A DNA stretch of 64,000 bases from JACVRN01 sp036389255. GTDB taxonomy: Bacteria > Acidobacteriota > Blastocatellia > Pyrinomonadales > Pyrinomonadaceae. The stretch's first letter is position 1. Each line of letters begins with the position of its first letter. Below the pieces are notes generated by a model. It was not told the DNA's origin. It saw nothing but the letters and a program-made list of their open reading frames with translations, and did no database searches. The stretch lies in assembly GCA_036389255.1 (NCBI GenBank), contig DASVQI010000001.1, positions 62,001 to 126,000 on the forward strand, in the 5' to 3' direction. The translations under genes and the position numbers were made by a program. Positions 1 through 8,750 of this stretch are shown in pieces.

Positions 1-114
1 AAAGAGATTGCGGAACGGTCAAATAATCCGAAGGAACAGGGAACGTCCTCTCCGACAAAGAAATTACCCGAGAGCCGTGGTTTTACACCGAGGCCGGATA
101 AGAAGCGCGGCTAG
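1..114 (+). CDS. C-terminal end of an unidentified protein (partial)
   Basis: An open frame enters from the left edge in frame 1 and ends at a TAG at 112-114, giving 37 residues. The visible tail is rich in Lys, Pro and Ser/Thr and ends in a basic run (RPDKKRG), typical of a disordered C-terminus. Nothing in it identifies a family. It runs in the same direction as the exonuclease gene, whose start lies about 90 bp downstream. It is called coding only because the frame is open and the composition is protein-like; the true gene lies outside the window. Confidence 0.4.
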   Translation, partial: KEIAERSNNPKEQGTSSPTKKLPESRGFTPRPDKKRG

Positions 115-205
115 TCTTTTATTGTCTTAAATCTACTGTCAAATCCATTCTTCCGAAGAGCCGTAAGGGAATTCGTTTAATCTTGCCGTCAGAAGTAGCC
201 GTCCG

Positions 206-763
206 ATGTATTTCAATACCAAACAGCTTTACACGCCTGCGCTTGCAATCTACGAGTTCAACGAAAGGTCGCTGATAGTTGATACAGAGACTCTGGGCGC
301 TGGCACTACGGCAGAGATAATAGAGATTGCTTTCGGTGACGCGAGTGGTGAAATAGTCTTTCAGTCGCTCATCCGGCCCGTTTTCAACACTCTCCCGCGT
401 GCGTCGAAAGAGAGCCGCTTCGATAAAGATGAGCTTGCGAGCGCGCCTTACTGGACAGACATCTGGCCCGAAATCTCAGAGCTTGTTCGCAACAGATTGC
501 TGATAGCCTATAACGCGGGCTTTGACCGCCGCGCGCTGGCGGCTTCCTGCGCGCGTCATCAACACGTAACGCAGGAGCGCGGCTGGCGCTGCGCCATGCA
601 GCTTGTCAAACAGGTGGCGGGCGTGAAAAAGTCTCTGCCTCTGGCCGAAGCCTGCGCCCTCTACGGCCTGCCGGGCGGAACACACCGCGCCGCAGCAGAC
701 GTTCAGGCCACTTACCAACTGCTCAACGCTTTGAAGGAGTCACTTCAATCCGAATCGCCATAA
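206..763 (+). CDS. DnaQ-like 3'-5' exonuclease (DEDDh family)
   Basis: A 185-residue single-domain exonuclease of the RNase T / DNA polymerase III epsilon superfamily. These enzymes remove 3'-terminal nucleotides from DNA or RNA using two metal ions. The DEDDh signature can be followed: VDTET supplies Asp26 and Glu28, AYNAGFDRRAL supplies Asp107, and HRAAADVQAT supplies His160 and Asp165. The domain covers about residues 22-177, with no polymerase or helicase fusion. The ATG at 206 has only a weak purine-rich stretch upstream, but no better start is visible. It is followed by a strong hairpin. The substrate cannot be told from sequence; a stand-alone epsilon-like proofreading or RNA-processing nuclease are both possible. 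Confidence 0.9.
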   Translation: MYFNTKQLYTPALAIYEFNERSLIVDTETLGAGTTAEIIEIAFGDASGEIVFQSLIRPVFNTLPRASKESRFDKDELASAPYWTDIWPEISELVRNRLLIAYNAGFDRRALAASCARHQHVTQERGWRCAMQLVKQVAGVKKSLPLAEACALYGLPGGTHRAAADVQATYQLLNALKESLQSESP

Positions 764-804
764 GGCTTGACTGCGAAAAGCGCTAGCCGTTAAGCGGTAT
801 ATAT

Positions 805-845
805 AAAGAGAGCGGCGGAGTCTCACAAACTCCGCCGCTCTCTTT
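805..845. terminator. Bidirectional hairpin terminator between convergent genes
   Basis: A perfect 17-bp inverted repeat (805-821 with 829-845) encloses a 7-nt loop. The stem is GC-rich in its middle, with A-rich and T-rich outer ends. It lies between the exonuclease gene on the plus strand and the convergent DUF1842-like gene on the minus strand, so it can serve both. Confidence 0.8.
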
Positions 846-929
846 CGCACCGTGTGCTCATTCATGAAAGCTGTAGAGTCCGGCAAAAAAGCTGCGCGAA
901 TGGTTCAGGGAATGAGCAAGACAAGCGGC

Positions 930-1370
930 TTACCGGGGGTTGCCGCTTGGAATCAGTGTCACCGGAACGCCCTCGACCGTCTGCCAAGTGCTGGAGTCCT
1001 TCCCATAACGGTACTCATAATTGGCAGTGCCGGACTTCCAGTCCTTAGAGAGTATCAGCCACATTCGAGTGTTGTTAGCCACAAGCGGCTGAATCGGATT
1101 AATCGGCCCCATCCCCCTAAGCGTGACCAGTATATTCGAGTTGTTGGGCATTACAGTCATGTAGGTATATTCGCCGCTCAGATGTGTCGGCACATTCAGT
1201 GGCGGATTAACGGCCTGAGTGATTTCTCCCGCTCCGTTCACGGTCTTATTAGGGGCAGACACGACAAGATTAACTGTGAACGAGGGAGCGCCGGGCATGC
1301 TATTACCAATTCGATAGTTGACTAAGAATGCACCGGATGCAGCAGCAGTAGCAGTAGTTTGAGTTGACAT
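930..1370 (-). CDS. DUF1842-like protein
   Basis: A 146-residue protein starting MSTQTTATAA. I chose the ATG at 1370, not the longer frame starting at 1412, because an AAGGAGA sequence lies about 10 nt upstream of it. The body (FLVNYRIGN, then GAGEITQAVNPPL, then a LSGEYTYMTVMP stretch, then MWLILSKDWKSGTANYEY) matches my memory of the DUF1842 family, small beta-rich proteins of unknown function. There is no signal peptide and no Cys. It is convergent with the exonuclease gene. The family call is from memory of the pattern and is moderately secure; the function is unknown. Confidence 0.8.
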   Translation of the reverse strand: MSTQTTATAAASGAFLVNYRIGNSMPGAPSFTVNLVVSAPNKTVNGAGEITQAVNPPLNVPTHLSGEYTYMTVMPNNSNILVTLRGMGPINPIQPLVANNTRMWLILSKDWKSGTANYEYRYGKDSSTWQTVEGVPVTLIPSGNPR

Positions 1371-1542
1371 AAGAGCTTGTCTCCTTCCGAGACTAGGACA
1401 TATTGCTAACAATTAAAGATAAATGTTAGCGGTGGGTCAGGCCGTGATAGACGTATCTTCGCGGCCTTGAATCTCAATCTCCTAAAATTGGGTGGTTGAG
1501 GCGTCCACACCATACTCTTATATACTTGTGCAGTCAACAACT

Positions 1543-1702
1543 CCTTTTATCCAGTAGTGTCCTAAATTCAATTCTCCGCGCCCCCTCAGCGTCTCTCAGC
1601 GTCTCTGCGGTGAATGACTATATAAGACACTCACCGCAGAGACGCAGAGAGACGCCGAGACAAGCGCAGAGAGTTCTCAAATTAGGACACCACCTTTTAT
1701 CC
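1543..1702. mobile_element. MITE-like palindromic element with 10-bp flanking duplication
   Basis: A large imperfect palindrome has a left arm at 1557-1613 and a right arm at 1631-1690. The outer ends pair as GTGTCCTAAATT with AATTAGGACAC, and the inner arms carry iterated GCGTCTCT-type units ending in CTGCGGTGA / TCACCGCAG. The whole is flanked by the direct repeat CCTTTTATCC at 1543-1552 and 1693-1702, which looks like a target-site duplication. It holds no ORF worth calling. The structure fits a non-autonomous, transposase-mobilised miniature element, but no parent transposase is in the window. Confidence 0.6.
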
Positions 1703-1870
1703 CGTCCAGCCCTAGCCGATTGCGCCCTTGTTCCAAAGACAGATTGTCTCTCTTCAATCTACGGAATGTAATTGAATGTTATGTACCTGATTCGCCCGAT
1801 GCTCGTCTTGAGTTGCCGACTGTTGGGCAAAGTCGGCGAATCTCCGGAAGTCGGTCGTTTTGTGTAAGGC

Positions 1871-1900
1871 TTGGATGAAGAGGGAACTTGTTAATATAAT
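1871..1900 (+). promoter_or_regulatory. Candidate sigma70 promoter for ppdK
   Basis: TTGGAT (1871-1876) and a consensus TATAAT (1895-1900) are separated by 18 bp and lie about 70 bp before the ppdK start. The -35 match is weak, the -10 is perfect. The rest of the 1371-1972 gap holds only the palindromic element; I see no gene in it. Confidence 0.4.
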
Positions 1901-1972
1901 CAGCCTACATTCCGCTCGCAGAAGAACCAGCCGGTCGTAACTATTTCATCTCTCTGAAGGGAACAGAGGCAA

Positions 1973-4696
1973 ATGTCACAGGATAGAAATCAGAAGTGGG
2001 TTTATCTTTTTGAAGAGGGAAGCGGCGAACAGAAGCAGCTTCTCGGTGGCAAAGGCGCTGGCCTTGCCGACATGACGCGCGCGGGTTTGCCGGTGCCGCC
2101 GGGCTTCATAGTCACGACCGAAGCGTGCAACGCTTTTTACGCGAACGGCAAGCAGTTTCCCGAAGGCATGTGGGAGCAGGTCGAGGCCGGTCTTCGCGCG
2201 CTCGAAGAGAAGGTCGGGAAGCGTTTTGGCGACCCACGGAATCCTCTTCTGGTTTCGGTGCGCTCGGGCGCAATGTTCTCTATGCCGGGCATGATGGACA
2301 CCGTGCTGAATCTGGGCCTGAATGAGCAGACCGTGCAGGGACTCGCGGAGCAGACGGGAGACTTGCGTTTCGCGCTGGATGCTTATCGCCGCTTCGCCTC
2401 ACTCTTTGGCGAGATAGTGATGGGCGTGGCGCACGAAAAGTTCGAGCGCGTGATGGATAGATACAAGGCGCGCACGCGCGGGGGCCGGGACACAGACCTT
2501 GAGCCGGAGCACCTGCGCGAGATAATCGCCGCCGAAAAGCAGATTATCTTCGCAGAGCAGCGCGGCACCGCCATCCCCGAAGACCCTTACGAGCAGCTTC
2601 GAGTGGCGATTGCAGCCGTCTTCAACTCTTGGATGGGCCGACGGGCCGTGGATTATCGCCGCGTGCATCGCATTGCGGACGACCTGGGCACTGCGGTCAA
2701 CGTGCAGGTGATGGTCTTCGGCAACATGGGAGCCGATTCCGGTACGGGCGTGGCATTCACGCGCAATCCTTCGACGGGCGAAAAGGCTCTCTACGGCGAG
2801 TATCTTCTGAACGCGCAGGGCGAGGACGTGGTGGCGGGCATTCGCACGCCGAATCCCATCAGCCAGCTTGAGCAGGAGTTGCCGGAAGTCTACAGGCAGT
2901 TCGCGGAGATTGCGGGACGCCTAGAGCGCCACTACCGGGACATGCAGGACGTAGAGTTCACGATTGAGCGCGGAAAGCTCTGGATGCTGCAAACGCGCAC
3001 GGGCAAGCGCACGGGCGCTGCCGCCGTTCGCGTGGCCGTGGACATGGTTCACGAAGGCTTGATTGACCGCGCAACGGCAGTGGGGCGCGTTACGCCGGAA
3101 CAGCTAGACCAGCTTCTTCATCCGACCGTTGACCCGAACAACGACGCGACGATTCTGGCCACGGGGCTTCCGGCCAGCCCGGGCGCGGCGCAGGGCTGCG
3201 TGGTCTTCGACCCGGACGAGGCGGAAGAGATGGCCGCAGAGGGCGCGAAGGTCATCCTCGTTCGACAGGAAACGAGCCCGGACGACTTTCACGGAATGGT
3301 AGCCGCGCAGGCCATAGTCACTGCGCGCGGCGGCATGACGAGCCACGCGGCCGTAGTAGCGCGCGGCATGGGCAAGTCCTGCGTCTCCGGCGCGGGCCAG
3401 CTTGATATTGACTACGGCCAGCAGCAGTTCACCGTTGACGCAATGGTCGTGACCAAAGGCGAGTGGATAACGGTTGACGGCTCTACCGGCCGCGTCTACC
3501 TCGGACAGGTTCCGACCATCCAGCCCACGCTCGGAGAAGATTTTACGGAGCTGATGAGCTGGGCCGACGAGTTCCGTCGCCTGCGCGTCAGGGCCAACGC
3601 CGACACGCCGCACGATTCAAAAGTGGCCAGAGATTACGGGGCCGAGGGCATAGGGCTTTGTCGCACGGAGCACATGTTCTTCGGAGACGAGCGACTGGCG
3701 GCCATGCGCCAGATGATTCTGGCCGACGGTGTGGGCGCGCGTGAAAAGGCTCTGGAAAAACTTCTGCCCTTGCAGCGAAAAGATTTCGCCGGCATCTTTC
3801 AGGCCATGGACGGATTGCCCGTCACCATAAGACTCTTAGACCCGCCGCTTCACGAGTTCCTGCCGAGGCGCGAGGAGCTTGTGTTGGAGTTGGCCGAGTT
3901 GAAGTTGCAGGTGCGTCGTGCCGAGAGCTTCAAGGATACAGACCGCCTGCTAGACCAGATAGACGAGAAGCGCAAGCTCCTGCAACAGGTCGAGCGCCTG
4001 CACGAGGCGAACCCTATGCTCGGCCATAGAGGCTGCCGGCTGGGGCTTGTTTACCCGGAGGTCACGCGCATGCAGACGCGCGCCATCTTCGAGGCGGCCT
4101 GTCAGGCGCAGGGCGAAGGCACAAGCGTCAAGCCGGAGATTATGGTTCCGCTCGTCTCAACGGCCGAGGAGCTTCGCAATCAGGCAGACCTCATACGAGA
4201 AGTCGCGCGCGAAGTCGTGGGCGAGTACGGCATGACCATAGACTTCAAGGTAGGCACGATGATAGAGCTGCCCAGAGCAGCGCTGACGGCTGACCGCATA
4301 GCCGAGTACGCGGACTTCTTCTCGTTCGGGACAAACGACCTGACGCAGACTACGTTCGGCTTAAGCCGTGACGATTCCGGCCGCTTCCTCTCGCTCTACG
4401 TCGAGCACAAGATTCTGCCGGACGACCCCTTTCAGGTGTTAGACCCGGACGGCGTGGGCCAGCTTGTCAGGATAGGCACAGAGCGAGGCCGCTCCGTCAA
4501 GCCAGACCTGAAGGTGGGCATCTGCGGCGAGCACGGCGGCGAGCCGCGCTCCATAGCCTTCTGCGACGAGACGGGCCTCGATTACGTCAGTTGCTCTCCC
4601 TTCCGAGTCCCCATCGCGCGACTGGCCGCAGCGCAGGCCGCGCTCAGCAAGCAATCAGAGCCGCCAAAAGAGCTGGCGAAGGAACTGAGCGCCTGA
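1973..4696 (+). CDS. ppdK: Pyruvate, phosphate dikinase
   Basis: A 907-residue cytosolic enzyme interconverting pyruvate + ATP + Pi and PEP + AMP + PPi. The order is the family's: an N-terminal ATP-grasp region (about 1-345, opening with GGKGAGLADM), the swivelling phosphohistidine domain (GGMTSHAAVVARGMGKS, catalytic His458), and a C-terminal PEP/pyruvate TIM barrel with MLGHRGCRLG, FFSFGTNDLTQ and the active-site Cys851 in ICGEHGGEP. Length is close to the usual 870-900 residues. A purine-rich AAGGGAACAGAGG precedes the ATG. No PPDK regulatory kinase is nearby. In bacteria the enzyme often works glycolytically with PPi or in gluconeogenesis; which applies here cannot be told. Confidence 0.97.
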   Translation: MSQDRNQKWVYLFEEGSGEQKQLLGGKGAGLADMTRAGLPVPPGFIVTTEACNAFYANGKQFPEGMWEQVEAGLRALEEKVGKRFGDPRNPLLVSVRSGAMFSMPGMMDTVLNLGLNEQTVQGLAEQTGDLRFALDAYRRFASLFGEIVMGVAHEKFERVMDRYKARTRGGRDTDLEPEHLREIIAAEKQIIFAEQRGTAIPEDPYEQLRVAIAAVFNSWMGRRAVDYRRVHRIADDLGTAVNVQVMVFGNMGADSGTGVAFTRNPSTGEKALYGEYLLNAQGEDVVAGIRTPNPISQLEQELPEVYRQFAEIAGRLERHYRDMQDVEFTIERGKLWMLQTRTGKRTGAAAVRVAVDMVHEGLIDRATAVGRVTPEQLDQLLHPTVDPNNDATILATGLPASPGAAQGCVVFDPDEAEEMAAEGAKVILVRQETSPDDFHGMVAAQAIVTARGGMTSHAAVVARGMGKSCVSGAGQLDIDYGQQQFTVDAMVVTKGEWITVDGSTGRVYLGQVPTIQPTLGEDFTELMSWADEFRRLRVRANADTPHDSKVARDYGAEGIGLCRTEHMFFGDERLAAMRQMILADGVGAREKALEKLLPLQRKDFAGIFQAMDGLPVTIRLLDPPLHEFLPRREELVLELAELKLQVRRAESFKDTDRLLDQIDEKRKLLQQVERLHEANPMLGHRGCRLGLVYPEVTRMQTRAIFEAACQAQGEGTSVKPEIMVPLVSTAEELRNQADLIREVAREVVGEYGMTIDFKVGTMIELPRAALTADRIAEYADFFSFGTNDLTQTTFGLSRDDSGRFLSLYVEHKILPDDPFQVLDPDGVGQLVRIGTERGRSVKPDLKVGICGEHGGEPRSIAFCDETGLDYVSCSPFRVPIARLAAAQAALSKQSEPPKELAKELSA

Positions 4697-4895
4697 CGCT
4701 TCATGGTTAGTGAGCAGAGTTAAGAAGGCTCTTGGTCGCCGCTAGACTTTCCGGGACAGCTTTTTTACGGGAGGCTGCAAAATAGAGCTTGAGTGTGAGC
4801 GCGTTGTCTAATATCTTCTCGGCTGATTACCATATTCAGCGACAGGTAAGCGCCGCACGCTTGCCCGCTTCGCCGGAAACCACAGAAAGGCATAC

Positions 4896-5207
4896 ATGAA
4901 GCTTGAGGAACTGAAGGAAGAGTTGTTCGCCCAGCACCTGAACACGAAATTTTATATCCGGCTAGAGGATAAAAGAGTCGAGCTTGAGCTGGTCAAAGTC
5001 GTAGGCGATAAGAGCAGCATGGACAAGATTGAGGGCGTCGAGCGATTCGCGGCCTACTTTCTTGGCCCCGGAGATTTCTTTCTGCCGCAGAGTATCTACC
5101 ACGTAGAGCACGAAGCGCTGGGTGAAATGGATATCTTTATAGTGCCGGTAGGCGCTAAGGACAAACGCTACCAATACGAAGCCATCTTCAGCCGCATGGA
5201 AAAATAA
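4896..5207 (+). CDS. DUF6916 family small protein
   Basis: A 103-residue cytosolic-looking protein with no signal peptide. The pattern of an N-terminal beta-rich part, a central FLGPGDFFLPQSIYHVEHEALG block and a C-terminal IFIVPVG...YEAIF block fits DUF6916, a small domain of unknown function often found beside phage-collar-like proteins. The same domain is present in the exported protein at 6099-7259 (DTYLIEHAALG, YLFMVPVS, YYEAIIF). AGAAAGG precedes the ATG. With the three collar genes at 7725-9272 this suggests an accessory role in assembling or displaying those proteins, an inference from neighbourhood only. Confidence 0.85.
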   Translation: MKLEELKEELFAQHLNTKFYIRLEDKRVELELVKVVGDKSSMDKIEGVERFAAYFLGPGDFFLPQSIYHVEHEALGEMDIFIVPVGAKDKRYQYEAIFSRMEK

Positions 5208-5272
5208 TGCGGGAGGCAGAGCGGGGAAGGAATTGATTTATTGACTCAATGAATCAATTCTTTTTCCGTTCA

Positions 5273-5806
5273 TCATTCTGCACTGCGGCCTTCTGCATTT
5301 TCCGGTTGTCGCTCCATCAGCAGATACATGCGCTCGTCCTCTATGAGACGGAAGCCGAGGCGCTCGTAGAAGCGGCGGGCTTCCGTGTTGAGCTTGTAAA
5401 TCATGTGACGCAGTGGAATGCCGGTCGCCTCGGATTCCTCTATCAGCTTTCTTAACAGGTAAGTCCCTATCCTTCGGTTCTGAAATTCCGGCAGAATAGC
5501 TATGTCCAGCAATCGTATCTGTTCGGCTGTGCGCGCTACCCAGAGGCGACCGGCAGGCTCATTGTCGAAAAGGATGAGCTGATAGTCGGCCTGCGGGAAG
5601 CGGCCTTCGTAGTCGCGGCGCTGCATCTGTAGCTGCCAACGCAGAAACATCTCCTTCTGCTCGTCAGTCCACCCGACGGCTTGCCGCATCTCGTCCTCAC
5701 GCGTGCTGGCATAGATTTTAAGCAGCGCGTCTTCGTCTTCGGGCGTAACGGGCCTAAAACTTACACGCGCGCCGACCGTGGATAAATCCCCAAGCTTGTC
5801 TGTCAT
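5273..5806 (-). CDS. GNAT family N-acetyltransferase
   Basis: A 177-residue single GNAT domain. It transfers an acetyl group from acetyl-CoA to an amine. The acetyl-CoA-binding motif A is visible as LPEFQNRRIGTYLLRKL, preceded by the beta4 strand IRLLDIAI and followed by the C-terminal ARRFYERLGF motif typical of GNATs. The start at 5806 has an AAGGCG about 8 nt upstream. It sits between the two DUF6916 genes on the minus strand, so it may act on a component of the collar/DUF6916 island. I cannot name the substrate. Confidence 0.92.
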   Translation of the reverse strand: MTDKLGDLSTVGARVSFRPVTPEDEDALLKIYASTREDEMRQAVGWTDEQKEMFLRWQLQMQRRDYEGRFPQADYQLILFDNEPAGRLWVARTAEQIRLLDIAILPEFQNRRIGTYLLRKLIEESEATGIPLRHMIYKLNTEARRFYERLGFRLIEDERMYLLMERQPENAEGRSAE

Positions 5807-5906
5807 AGAATTGCGCCTTCAAGGAAGAAGTTAAGCGGTAAAGCGTGAGACTCTCTCCTGCACGGACACGAAAGATGGCCCACTCGTCCAAGAGTCAACG
5901 AAACAG

Positions 5907-5956
5907 TCGGGTTGTAGAAACCTTCGTCTACGTGGACGAAGGTTTCTACAACCCGA
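5907..5956. repeat. Perfect 22-bp inverted repeat
   Basis: 5907-5928 and 5935-5956 are exact reverse complements around a 6-nt loop. The element lies between the 3' end of the Tat-exported DUF6916 gene and the start of the GNAT gene, both on the minus strand. Neither side has a clear T-tract, so a simple intrinsic terminator is uncertain; a genome-wide palindromic repeat or an mRNA-stabilising stem are alternatives. The rest of the 5807-6098 gap shows nothing recognisable. Confidence 0.6.
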
Positions 5957-6098
5957 TGTCATGCTTGAATGATGTCTAGCACACGACAAACGACGCGCCC
6001 TCTAATAACTTGGCGTGAATAGAAAGTCTGCCGCACAGGCATGTGCCGACCCCGGTAAAGTAAACCGGCCTTAGAGTGGCTTGTGGCTCTGAGCCGCT

Positions 6099-7259
6099 TT
6101 AGGCTCGCCCCTGCCGTCCCTTCAATTTCTGCTGCGCCGTCAGGTCTAGCATCTTCACGTAATTGAAGTTGACGTTCTCGCCACCGGCAAAGACGCTAAT
6201 CTCAAAGTCGCTGCACTTGAGGGTCTTCAACTGGTTGTCTACGCCGCTCTTGGCATCCCAGCTATCTGAGCCGGGCAGCCCCTTCTCCTGAGCGAACTTC
6301 GAGACGAACTCATTAACGTTCGCCCACACGGGGCCGCTATATGAGACGTTGAGCGTCGAGATGCGACCGTCCAGAAATGTCAGGACGATTTGATTGACCC
6401 CGTCAAACTTCTTATCCGCAGAAAACTTTGCGGGATGTATGACGAGGGTCTTCACGCCGAACTTGTTGACCGGCCTGCTAAGGCTGGCACGAATCTCCTT
6501 GTCCGTCTCGCTGCCGGGGAATAACGACAGGACTTGTTCTATCGTCATGCCGAGCTTGAGCCCTGCAACGTCCGGTGCCTGAGACATGGAAAGTCGGCTC
6601 GCGGCTTTACGTCCCTCAGCGCCCGGCTCAACCTTCTTGGCCTTAGGCTTCTTAATCGCGTTCGGCCTGAAATAATAGATGTCCTGCTCCGTCTTCGAGA
6701 TGCGAGCGTTGGGGGCGCTTGCTGCACGCTCGGGTCTTGGCGCAGGTGCGACCGGCACCCCATTGGGGGCCAGAGTCTCGACGGGGGCGCGAAAGATGAT
6801 TGCCTCGTAATAGTCCACGGCCTTCTTGCGCTGGTCGCTTACGGGAACCATAAACAGGTAGAAGTTCCCCAGCGCCGCATGCTCAATCAGGTAGGTGTCC
6901 TGCTCGAAAGCCTTGCCCGGGGGAATCGTAAAGAGAAGGGAGAAACATTCCATCTGACTCGCATCACTTGTGGACACAGACGGGGGGAAAGCGGCTACAT
7001 AGTTCGTCATCTCTTTAAGCTTCAGCCCGCGAGTATTCGAGGGGCCAACGTAAACGCTGAACTGCGTGTTTACATAGGGGGCGAAGCTTGAGCGGGTGTA
7101 ATAGCCGAGTTGTTCCTGACCGGTCTGCAAAGGGGAAAATAGCGGCGAGAGCGTGTTGCTCAACGACGATGCATCGCGGGCCAGAACGGATTTAAGCGGA
7201 AGAGCGACGCACGCAGCGACGACTCCCGCCTTCATAAACTTTCGTCTGGATAGGCTCAT
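6099..7259 (-). CDS. Tat-exported protein with N-terminal DUF6916 domain
   Basis: A 386-residue protein. The N-terminus SRRKFMKAG followed by a hydrophobic run and ending near VLARDA is a twin-arginine signal, so it should be exported folded. Residues about 55-158 resemble DUF6916 (FSLLF, DTYLIEHAALG, YLFMVPVS, YYEAIIF). A Pro/Ala/Lys-rich linker (about 160-230) leads to a C-terminal module (about 232-386) starting GLKLGMTIEQVLSLFPG. That opening resembles small periplasmic BLIP/SmpA-type folds in which a low-complexity linker is followed by a helix after G(M/L)T; this is a guess from pattern. It lies head-to-head with the collar operon, with a 465-bp shared upstream region. Probable role: the periplasmic member of the collar island. 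Confidence 0.85.
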   Translation of the reverse strand: MSLSRRKFMKAGVVAACVALPLKSVLARDASSLSNTLSPLFSPLQTGQEQLGYYTRSSFAPYVNTQFSVYVGPSNTRGLKLKEMTNYVAAFPPSVSTSDASQMECFSLLFTIPPGKAFEQDTYLIEHAALGNFYLFMVPVSDQRKKAVDYYEAIIFRAPVETLAPNGVPVAPAPRPERAASAPNARISKTEQDIYYFRPNAIKKPKAKKVEPGAEGRKAASRLSMSQAPDVAGLKLGMTIEQVLSLFPGSETDKEIRASLSRPVNKFGVKTLVIHPAKFSADKKFDGVNQIVLTFLDGRISTLNVSYSGPVWANVNEFVSKFAQEKGLPGSDSWDAKSGVDNQLKTLKCSDFEISVFAGGENVNFNYVKMLDLTAQQKLKGRQGRA

Positions 7260-7505
7260 TACCTCTTACACTCCTTCAAACGTAATCTGTAATTCCCTGT
7301 AAATTGGGTGAGAGCGGGTTCTTCTTTAGATAACTTAAGGTAAAGACTGTACCTGGTGAAAATGGTAGCCAAGTGGCGGGTCTCTGTCTTGGCGCGCGAC
7401 ACTTTAGCAACTATTCCTGAAGTATGCAATAAGATTGTTCTGGGCCATAAAATTTGTTCAGAGAGGTACGGACGGCGCACAAGTATCGCGTCGTAAAGAA
7501 TTATC

Positions 7506-7534
7506 TTGTATTACCGATTACTTCGGTTTACAAT
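7506..7534 (+). promoter_or_regulatory. Candidate promoter for the tail-collar operon
   Basis: TTGTAT (7506-7511) and TACAAT (7529-7534) are spaced 17 bp, about 190 bp before the first collar gene. The 7260-7724 gap between divergent genes holds no convincing gene; short frames in it lack ribosome sites and any recognisable sequence. Confidence 0.35.
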
Positions 7535-7724
7535 CCCCGCGCTTTTTGGTCGTACCTGGTTTTTTTTTCCTGCCAGCATCCTTATCTTCGCAGACCCAAA
7601 AGCTATGGCAAGGTGAGGGCCTCACAGATAAAAAAGACACACGCGTCTTCTTCACAAAGGGCAGTTCTTTACCGAATTAATCTATAAAGAACCCGCTTGG
7701 AAACAATGCTTAGAGGAGATATCA

Positions 7725-8225
7725 ATGGCCGAACCATTCTTGTCTGAAATCAGAATCATGAGCTTCAACTGGGCTCCTAAGGGCTGGGCCATGTGTAATG
7801 GCCAGTTCATGCCCATCAACCAGAATCAGGCTCTCTTCAGCCTGCTCGGCACAACCTACGGCGGCAACGGGCAAACAACCTTCGCGCTGCCGGATTTACG
7901 CGGAGCCGTACCCATTCACGAAGGCAGTGGATACACGCTCGGTCAAAAGGGCGGCGAGCAGGCTCACACGCTGACAATGTCTGAGATGCCAGCGCACACG
8001 CATATTCTTAACGGCACTACCACGAACGGCACTCAAACAGTCCCTACAGGGAATCTGCTGGCCCCTACGCCCAGCCAGCTCTATCACGGGCCGGACAACC
8101 TTGTCACGCTAAACCCGCAGACGATATCAAATGTTGGAGGCAGTCAGGCACACCAGAACATGCAGCCCTACCTGACCTTAACATTTTGCATAGCCCTAAT
8201 CGGCATCTTCCCCAGCCAGAATTAA
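7725..8225 (+). CDS. Tail-collar domain protein 1 (microcystin-dependent protein family)
   Basis: A 166-residue protein of the phage Tail Collar / MdpB family. The N-terminal collar domain (about 1-75) shows the hallmarks FNWAPKGWAMCNGQF, LFSLLGTTYGG and FALPDLRGAVP. The rest is a Gly/Thr/Asn-rich beta region ending in a HQNMQPYLTLTFCIALIG motif shared by all three neighbours. There is no signal peptide. A GAGGAG lies just before the ATG. It is the first of three tandem paralogues spaced 10-11 bp, clearly an operon. No capsid, terminase or tail genes accompany them, so these are best seen as domesticated fibre-tip-like proteins of unknown function. Confidence 0.95.
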   Translation: MAEPFLSEIRIMSFNWAPKGWAMCNGQFMPINQNQALFSLLGTTYGGNGQTTFALPDLRGAVPIHEGSGYTLGQKGGEQAHTLTMSEMPAHTHILNGTTTNGTQTVPTGNLLAPTPSQLYHGPDNLVTLNPQTISNVGGSQAHQNMQPYLTLTFCIALIGIFPSQN

Positions 8226-8235
8226 GGAGATAACA

Positions 8236-8739
8236 ATGGCACAACCATACGTCGGTGAAATTAGAATGTTCGCTGGCAACTTCGCTCCGGCGGGCTGGCT
8301 GTTCTGCGAAGGGCAGTTGCTACCCATCTCGGAGAACGAGACGCTGTTCAATATTATAGGGACGACCTACGGCGGCGACGGCCAGAGCACTTTCGGGCTG
8401 CCCGATTTACGTGGCCGCCTCCCGCTTCATCAGGGCAACGGCTTCATCCTTGGGGAGAGTGGAGGAGTCGAAGAGGTTACGCTAACTACCCAGCAGATTC
8501 CCATACACTCGCACCCAATGCTTGGGACAACCTCCATAGCAAATGACGCTAGCTGCGCCAATAACCTGATGGCGCAATCGAACACGTTCGACCCGTATCA
8601 GAGTAGTGACCCGACCACCCCGATGGCGACACAGGCAATCAGCGTTGTCGGCGGCAGCCAGCCACACACTAACTTTCAACCGTACCTTTGCATCAACTTC
8701 ATCATTTCGCTGTTCGGGCTTTACCCGTCCCCGAACTAA
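8236..8739 (+). CDS. Tail-collar domain protein 2 (microcystin-dependent protein family)
   Basis: A 167-residue paralogue of the preceding protein. It has the same collar signature (FAPAGWLFCEGQLLPI, IIGTTYGGDGQSTFGLPDLRGRLP) and the same C-terminal pattern (GGSQPHTNFQPYLCINFIISLFG). A TAAGGAGATAACA ribosome site overlaps the stop of gene 1, so translation is probably coupled. Sequence differences lie mainly in the central loop region (about 85-135), which would form the variable tip if the proteins trimerise like collar fibres. That geometry is inferred from the family. Confidence 0.95.
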   Translation: MAQPYVGEIRMFAGNFAPAGWLFCEGQLLPISENETLFNIIGTTYGGDGQSTFGLPDLRGRLPLHQGNGFILGESGGVEEVTLTTQQIPIHSHPMLGTTSIANDASCANNLMAQSNTFDPYQSSDPTTPMATQAISVVGGSQPHTNFQPYLCINFIISLFGLYPSPN

Positions 8740-8750
8740 GGAGAACTTCT

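Noticed and set aside
7259..7690. Short frames on both strands between the DUF6916 gene and the collar operon
   Set aside because: No ribosome sites, rich in rare and basic residues, and no similarity that I recognise; taken as non-coding.
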